From positions 1 through 32,175 of the forward strand of contig CALHCQ010000023.1 of the NCBI GenBank assembly GCA_937936645.1: DNA of 32,175 bases. Reading direction: 5' to 3'. How positions within the stretch are numbered: the first letter of the stretch is position 1; every line of letters starts with the position of its first letter. Of the stretch, positions 27,469 through 32,175 are shown in pieces. This DNA is from an uncultured Algibacter sp. (lineage in GTDB: Bacteria > Bacteroidota > Bacteroidia > Flavobacteriales > Flavobacteriaceae). Below the pieces are notes generated by a model that worked only from the letters and a program-made list of their open reading frames with translations, did no database searches and had not been told where the DNA came from. A program made the translations under genes and the position numbers.

Positions 27469-28380
27469 ATGTCTAAAACACTTTATGTCTGTTTATTTTT
27501 ATTCATATTACATGTTCCCTTTTTTGTAGCACAAAATCAACAAATTGATTTTAATATAGCTAATGATAAATTTTTTTTAACCGACAGGTATTTTACCAGT
27601 GGTGTTTATGTGTCTTACAAAAGGAAAATTAATGGTCCGTCTGTATTTAAAAAACAAGCCAATCATGTTTTACAGCTTAACGTTACTTTGGGCAACGAAG
27701 TATATACACCACAAGACATAAGTTCTTTTAGAAGTTTTGAATTTGATAGGCCATACGCTGGTTGGTTTTCTTTAAATTTAGAACTAGGTAAAATAGCCCC
27801 GCAATCGGCGTGGTTTTTTACACTAGAAACAGGTATTACAGGGCAGGAATCATTGGCAGGGAAATCTCAAATTAAGTTTCATGAGCTATTTAACATTCAA
27901 AGTAGACCAACTTGGGTGGACGAAATAGCCTTTAGTTGGTTAACTAATGTTAAGTTTTTACAGGTTAATAATTTTATTTTAAATAAAAAAAATGAAATTC
28001 AAAACCACGCTAATTTTGCTTTTGGAAGCAAAGATGTCTATGTGCAAAATAAGGTATATTACTTTTTAGGAAACTTTAATAACTTTCAAAATTCATCCAG
28101 ATTAAGTAATACCATTGGAAGCATAGATAAAGAGTTGTTTTGTTTTGCATCTATAGGTTATAAATATGTGTTGTATAATGCTTTAATACAAGGTAATCTA
28201 CTTGATAACGACGACCCTTTTACAACACAAATTGTACCCGATGTTTTTCTTTTTAGCATTGGTTCTGGACTAAAAATTAACAAAAATAAATTTCGCTTAG
28301 AATTGTTTTACAACACCAAAGAGACTCCAGATTCGCGTTCTCATGCATACGGTTCTCTAGCTTATGGTTTTGTGTTTTAG
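27469..28380 (+). CDS. Lipid A deacylase LpxR family protein (DUF2219)
   Basis: A 303-residue outer-membrane protein with signal peptide ending near VAQ. LpxR-family landmarks are FNIANDKFFLTDRYFTSGVY (29-47, with N32-D33), FDRPYAGW (92-99), and TGQESLAGKSQIKFHEL, where H138 is the likely catalytic His. The C-terminal segment ends in alternating strands to the final F (AYGFVF), as expected for a 12-strand barrel. LpxR removes the 3'-acyloxyacyl group of lipid A in the outer membrane and is calcium-dependent in Salmonella. Whether this member acts on lipid A in Bacteroidota is inference. It is followed by topA after 104 bases. Confidence 0.82.
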   Translation: MSKTLYVCLFLFILHVPFFVAQNQQIDFNIANDKFFLTDRYFTSGVYVSYKRKINGPSVFKKQANHVLQLNVTLGNEVYTPQDISSFRSFEFDRPYAGWFSLNLELGKIAPQSAWFFTLETGITGQESLAGKSQIKFHELFNIQSRPTWVDEIAFSWLTNVKFLQVNNFILNKKNEIQNHANFAFGSKDVYVQNKVYYFLGNFNNFQNSSRLSNTIGSIDKELFCFASIGYKYVLYNALIQGNLLDNDDPFTTQIVPDVFLFSIGSGLKINKNKFRLELFYNTKETPDSRSHAYGSLAYGFVF

Positions 28381-28456
28381 TCATAGAATTCATTTTTTTT
28401 AAGCCATACTTGTTCTAAAAATGTAATCAAATTAGGAACATAAGTGTTTTTTCATA

Positions 28457-28464
28457 TACATTTG
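28457..28464 (+). promoter_or_regulatory. topA -7 promoter box
   Basis: TACATTTG, an exact TAnnTTTG match, 20 bases before the topA ATG. No TTG lies at the right distance for -33. Confidence 0.45.
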
Positions 28465-28484
28465 TAGTATTCAAAAAAATAATT

Positions 28485-31040
28485 ATGGCGAAGAATCTAG
28501 TAATTGTTGAGTCACCTGCAAAGGCTAAAACTATCGAGAAATTTTTAGGAAAAGATTTTAAAGTAGAGTCTAGTTTTGGGCATATCTCCGATTTGCCTTC
28601 TAAAGAATTGGGTATTAATGTAGATGGTGATTTTAAACCAACTTACGAAGTATCTAAAGACAAAAAAGCGGTTGTAAAAAAACTTAAAGATTTAGCAAAA
28701 AAAGCAGAAATTGTATGGCTAGCCAGTGATGAGGATCGCGAGGGAGAAGCTATTGCATGGCACTTAGCCGAGACTTTAAAGCTAGATAAAGAAACCACAA
28801 AGCGTATTGTTTTTCACGAAATTACAAAGACGGCCATAAAAAAAGCGATAGAAAACCCTAGAGGCATAGATTACGATTTGGTAGATGCCCAACAAGCACG
28901 TCGTGTTTTAGACAGGATTGTGGGTTACGAATTGTCTCCTGTACTTTGGCGTAAGGTAAAAGGAGGGTTATCTGCAGGACGTGTACAATCGGTTTCTGTT
29001 AGATTAATTGTAGAGCGCGAACGCTCTATACAAGATTTTAAACCTGTGGCGTCTTATAGAATAGATGCCGAATTTTCTAATGAAGATGGTCAAGCCTTTA
29101 AAGCTAAATTGCCAAAAACATTTTCTTCAAAAGAAGAAGCGTATGCTTTTTTAGAAAAAAATAAAACGGCCGATTTTAAAGTTGCTGATTTACAGAAAAA
29201 ACCAGCAAAAAAATCTCCAGCAGCACCATTTACAACGTCAACTTTACAGCAAGAGGCTTCAAGGAAATTATACTTTTCTGTAAGTAAAACCATGACTATG
29301 GCACAACGTTTATACGAAGCCGGTCTTATAACTTACATGAGAACAGATAGTGTAAACCTATCTGATGAAGCAAAAAAAGGAGCTCAAGAAGAAATAGAAA
29401 ATGTTTACGGAGCAAAATACAGCCAGCCTAGAAATTATAAAGGAAAATCTAAAGGAGCACAAGAAGCTCACGAAGCTATACGTCCAACAAATTTTGCGAC
29501 ACATTCTGTAGATATAGATTACGACCAGGCGAGACTTTACGATTTAATATGGAAGCGCTCCATAGCATCGCAAATGAGTGAGGCACAATTAGAACGTACA
29601 AATGTTAAAATAAGCGCATCTACACATAAAGAAACCTTTACTGCAAATGGAGAGGTTATTACTTTTGATGGTTTTTTAAAGGTGTATTTAGAAGGTACCG
29701 ACGATGAAGATGGCGAACAACAAGAAGGTATGTTGCCAGCCATGAATACTGGAGAAACATTGCTTAATAGCTTCATTTCTGCTACAGAACGTTACACGCG
29801 TGCACCAGCACGATTTACAGAAGCATCCTTAGTAAAAAAATTAGAAGAATTAGGTATTGGACGTCCGTCTACATATGCGCCAACGATATCTACCATTCAA
29901 AATAGAAATTATGTAGAAAAAGGAGCTGTAGATGGTAAAGAACGTAGCTATACACAGTTAAAACTACAACACGGCGAGCTAACCGATACTTTATTGTCGG
30001 AAAAAGTAGGGTCCGACAAAGGAAAACTTGTACCTACAGATATTGGTATGATTGTTACAGATTTTTTAGTAAATCACTTCGAAAACATTTTAGATTATAA
30101 CTTTACAGCCAAAGTAGAGGCCGATTTCGATGAAATAGCAGAGGGGAAAGAAGATTGGATTAAAATGATGAAGACCTTCTACACAAAGTTTCATCCTCAA
30201 GTAGAAGACGTTAAAGAAAATGCCGATAGAGAGTCTGGCGAGCGTATTTTAGGTACCGACCCAGAAACAGGTAAACAAGTAAGTGTACGTTTGGGCAAAT
30301 TTGGACCCATGGTGCAAAAAGGAACTGTAGATGATGAAGAGAAACCTCAGTTTGCAAGTTTAAGCCCAGAGCAACAATTAAATACAATTACCTACGAAGA
30401 GGCTATGGATTTATTCCAGCTTCCAAAAAACCTAGGACATTTTGAAGATGAAGAAGTTGTAGTAAACAATGGTCGTTTTGGTCCCTATGTTAAATTTGGA
30501 GCTGCCTATGTTTCTTTGCCTAAAGGAACCGATCCTTTAAGTGTCGAGTTAGACGATGCTATTGTTTTAATAAAAGAAAAGCAAAAAGCAGACGCTCCAA
30601 TTTATATGTATAAAGATTTGCCCGTGCAAAAAGGTAAAGGTCGTTTTGGTCCTTATATAAAATGGAATAACATGTTTATTAACGTAAACAAAAAATATGA
30701 TTGGGATAACTTATCCGATGATGATATTGTAGAGTTAATAGAAGTTAAAATTCAAAAGGAGATAGACAAAGTTATACATAATTGGGAAGAAGATGGCATC
30801 CGTGTAGAAAAAGCACGCTGGGGTAGACACAATGTAATGCAAGGTAAAATAAAAGTTGAGTTGCCAAAAACAGTCGATGTTACAGAGATGACTTTAGACG
30901 AGGCTAAGGCTCACATTGCAACCAAAGCACCTAAAAAGAAAGCCGCCAAGAAAAAAGCGGCGCCAAAAAAAACAGCAGCTAAAAAAACGGCTACAAAGAC
31001 AAAAACAACCGTAAAGAAAACGACAACGAAAAAGAAATAA
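28485..31040 (+). CDS. topA: DNA topoisomerase I (type IA)
   Basis: An 851-residue topoisomerase. The Toprim domain opens LVIVESPAKAKTIEKFLG, with the acidic metal triad in SDEDREGEAIAW (81-92). The active-site Tyr is Y284 in GLITYMRTDS. After the core come repeats of a short domain (GRFGPYVKFG, GRFGPYIKWN, and RLGKFGPMVQKG) in place of the four-cysteine zinc fingers of E. coli TopA. The last 37 or so residues are a Lys/Ala/Thr tail resembling histone H1 tails. It relaxes negative supercoils. Its own promoter lies just upstream; the arginase-like gene starts 50 bases after it. Confidence 0.96.
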   Translation: MAKNLVIVESPAKAKTIEKFLGKDFKVESSFGHISDLPSKELGINVDGDFKPTYEVSKDKKAVVKKLKDLAKKAEIVWLASDEDREGEAIAWHLAETLKLDKETTKRIVFHEITKTAIKKAIENPRGIDYDLVDAQQARRVLDRIVGYELSPVLWRKVKGGLSAGRVQSVSVRLIVERERSIQDFKPVASYRIDAEFSNEDGQAFKAKLPKTFSSKEEAYAFLEKNKTADFKVADLQKKPAKKSPAAPFTTSTLQQEASRKLYFSVSKTMTMAQRLYEAGLITYMRTDSVNLSDEAKKGAQEEIENVYGAKYSQPRNYKGKSKGAQEAHEAIRPTNFATHSVDIDYDQARLYDLIWKRSIASQMSEAQLERTNVKISASTHKETFTANGEVITFDGFLKVYLEGTDDEDGEQQEGMLPAMNTGETLLNSFISATERYTRAPARFTEASLVKKLEELGIGRPSTYAPTISTIQNRNYVEKGAVDGKERSYTQLKLQHGELTDTLLSEKVGSDKGKLVPTDIGMIVTDFLVNHFENILDYNFTAKVEADFDEIAEGKEDWIKMMKTFYTKFHPQVEDVKENADRESGERILGTDPETGKQVSVRLGKFGPMVQKGTVDDEEKPQFASLSPEQQLNTITYEEAMDLFQLPKNLGHFEDEEVVVNNGRFGPYVKFGAAYVSLPKGTDPLSVELDDAIVLIKEKQKADAPIYMYKDLPVQKGKGRFGPYIKWNNMFINVNKKYDWDNLSDDDIVELIEVKIQKEIDKVIHNWEEDGIRVEKARWGRHNVMQGKIKVELPKTVDVTEMTLDEAKAHIATKAPKKKAAKKKAAPKKTAAKKTATKTKTTVKKTTTKKK

Positions 31041-31090
31041 TGGGTTTGTTTTAACTTTTAAAAGTGATAGTTATTTAAAATATTAAAATA

Positions 31091-32175
31091 ATGAGTTTAA
31101 GTTTTTTATCACCAGTACCAGATTCTGTGGTTTTGCATAACGATGTGCTATCGCAACAAGCGCTAGGCAATAAGTTTAAAATACATACAACTAAATTAGG
31201 TTTGCCAGATTTAGAAAATGTGCAAATAGCTATTGTAGGTGTTCTAGAAAACAGAAACGATGTTAATTATATAGGTCAAGATTTTAACTTAAACGAAGTG
31301 CGAGAAGCATTATATGCGCTTTTCCCTGGCAGTTGGCGCCTTAATATAGCCGATTTAGGCGATATTTATAAAGGCGAAACGGTACAGGATACTTATTTTG
31401 CCTTACAAAGTACTTTAACACTTTTAATAGAAAAGAAAATTATACCTATCATATTAGGAGGCACACAAGATCTTACTTATGCAAATTACAGGGCGTACGA
31501 TAATTTGGTTCCCATGGTAAATATTGTAAACGTAGATTGTAAATTCGATTTAGGCGATTCTACAAAAGCCATTAAAAATAATAGTTTTGTTGGTAAAATT
31601 ATTTTAGACGAGCCTTGCAATCTTTTTAGTTACGCCAATATAGGTTATCAAACTTATTTTAATTCTCAAGAAGAAATAGATTTGATGCAAAAGTTATATT
31701 TCGAAACCTATAGGTTAGGAGAAATAACCAACGATATTAAAGTTGTAGAACCGGTGCTTAGAGATGCTAATGTTGTTACTATAGACTTAAAGTCTGTTAA
31801 AGGTGCCGAAGTTAGTTTAAAGCAAAAGTTCTCGCCTAACGGTCTAGATGGCAAAGAAATATGCGCTATATCTCGTTATGCAGGTATAAGCAATAAAGTA
31901 ACATCGTTTGGTATATACGAATACAAACCCTCTACCGATAATGAAATAACATCTATGCTTATTTCGCAAATGATTTGGTACTTTATAGAGGGCGTTAATT
32001 ATAGAGTTAAAGATGATGATTTTGCAGATGAAACAGGTTATCAAAAATACATAACCCTTGTAGATTCTCAAGAATTGATTTTCTATAAAAGTATTAAAAC
32101 AGGAAGATGGTGGGTCGAATTATCTTTTTTATCAAATGTTAATAATAAATTAAAAAGACACACGTTATTACCTTG
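31091..32175 (+). CDS. Arginase/formimidoylglutamase-fold protein with degenerate metal site (3' end outside window)
   Basis: 361 complete codons from ATG at 31091 to the window edge, open throughout. The fold matches the ureohydrolase family: a beta strand then ILGGTQDLTY (121-130), VNVDCKFDLG (147-155) and VVTIDLKSVKG (228-238). In active arginases these read GGxH, DAHxD and DxDxxDP. Here the first His is gone (GGTQD), the central His is Lys (D149-C-K-F-D153) and the second Asp of the last motif is Lys (DLK). A bimetal site is therefore unlikely. It follows topA by 50 bases. In some Flavobacteria I recall this gene just before gldK; that cannot be checked here. Confidence 0.8.
   Translation, partial: MSLSFLSPVPDSVVLHNDVLSQQALGNKFKIHTTKLGLPDLENVQIAIVGVLENRNDVNYIGQDFNLNEVREALYALFPGSWRLNIADLGDIYKGETVQDTYFALQSTLTLLIEKKIIPIILGGTQDLTYANYRAYDNLVPMVNIVNVDCKFDLGDSTKAIKNNSFVGKIILDEPCNLFSYANIGYQTYFNSQEEIDLMQKLYFETYRLGEITNDIKVVEPVLRDANVVTIDLKSVKGAEVSLKQKFSPNGLDGKEICAISRYAGISNKVTSFGIYEYKPSTDNEITSMLISQMIWYFIEGVNYRVKDDDFADETGYQKYITLVDSQELIFYKSIKTGRWWVELSFLSNVNNKLKRHTLLP

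Noticed and set aside
31844-32071. 75-residue minus-strand reading frame opposite the arginase-like gene
   Set aside because: Antisense to a clearly conserved frame; no supporting motif.

Overview
The window is one continuous stretch of an AT-rich chromosome that reads as a marine-type Flavobacteriaceae (Bacteroidota). The support is the low GC content, promoters with the Bacteroidota -7 consensus TAnnTTTG, an extracytoplasmic LptE/MsrA lipoprotein style, DUF5723-type barrels, a Bacteroidota-type Mpl and SecG, and a topA/arginase-like gene pair. I cannot name a genus from the sequence alone. I saw no rRNA or tRNA genes, CRISPR arrays, insertion sequences or phage genes. Genes are densely packed and no gene-free gap exceeds about 200 bases.

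Layout: (1) 1-3170, minus strand: N-terminal half of a very large secreted alpha-2-macroglobulin-like protein, cut by the window edge. (2) 3316-8442, plus strand: a secreted TPR protein, the peptidoglycan-recycling ligase Mpl, a soluble hybrid histidine kinase and RadC. (3) 8495-12583, plus strand: a tightly packed set of four envelope-related genes (deacetylase-like protein with altered catalytic motifs, lipoprotein, DUF5723-like barrel, secreted protein), the last three coupled or nearly so. (4) 12580-14821: rarA (minus) convergent with that set and divergent from a rhomboid protease gene. (5) 14828-18777: rlmB, aspartate-type aminotransferase and fatty acid desaturase (minus), divergent from rsmG. 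(6) 18941-26375, minus strand: lipoprotein MsrA, groES-groEL, and a five-gene operon miaB / sigma-54 activator / lptE / TPR protein / secG. (7) 26562-32175, plus strand: polytopic membrane protein, LpxR-like lipid A deacylase, topA, and a partial arginase-fold protein lacking most metal ligands.

Functionally the window mixes housekeeping (protein folding, secretion, tRNA and rRNA modification, DNA repair and topology) with cell-envelope work (Mpl, LptE, LpxR, SecG, desaturase, barrel/lipoprotein set). Three very clear hairpin terminators separate the minus-strand units (15638-15669, 19687-19717, 21790-21818). Several promoters fit the Bacteroidota TTG-N(17-23)-TAnnTTTG pattern.

I found no obvious defence island or mobile element. 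The strongest leads for something undescribed are the four-gene envelope set with its apparently catalytically dead deacetylase, the arginase-fold protein that has lost metal ligands, and a palindrome over the miaB promoter with a related element at the groES promoter. Family-level statements come from memory of these families; no search was run.
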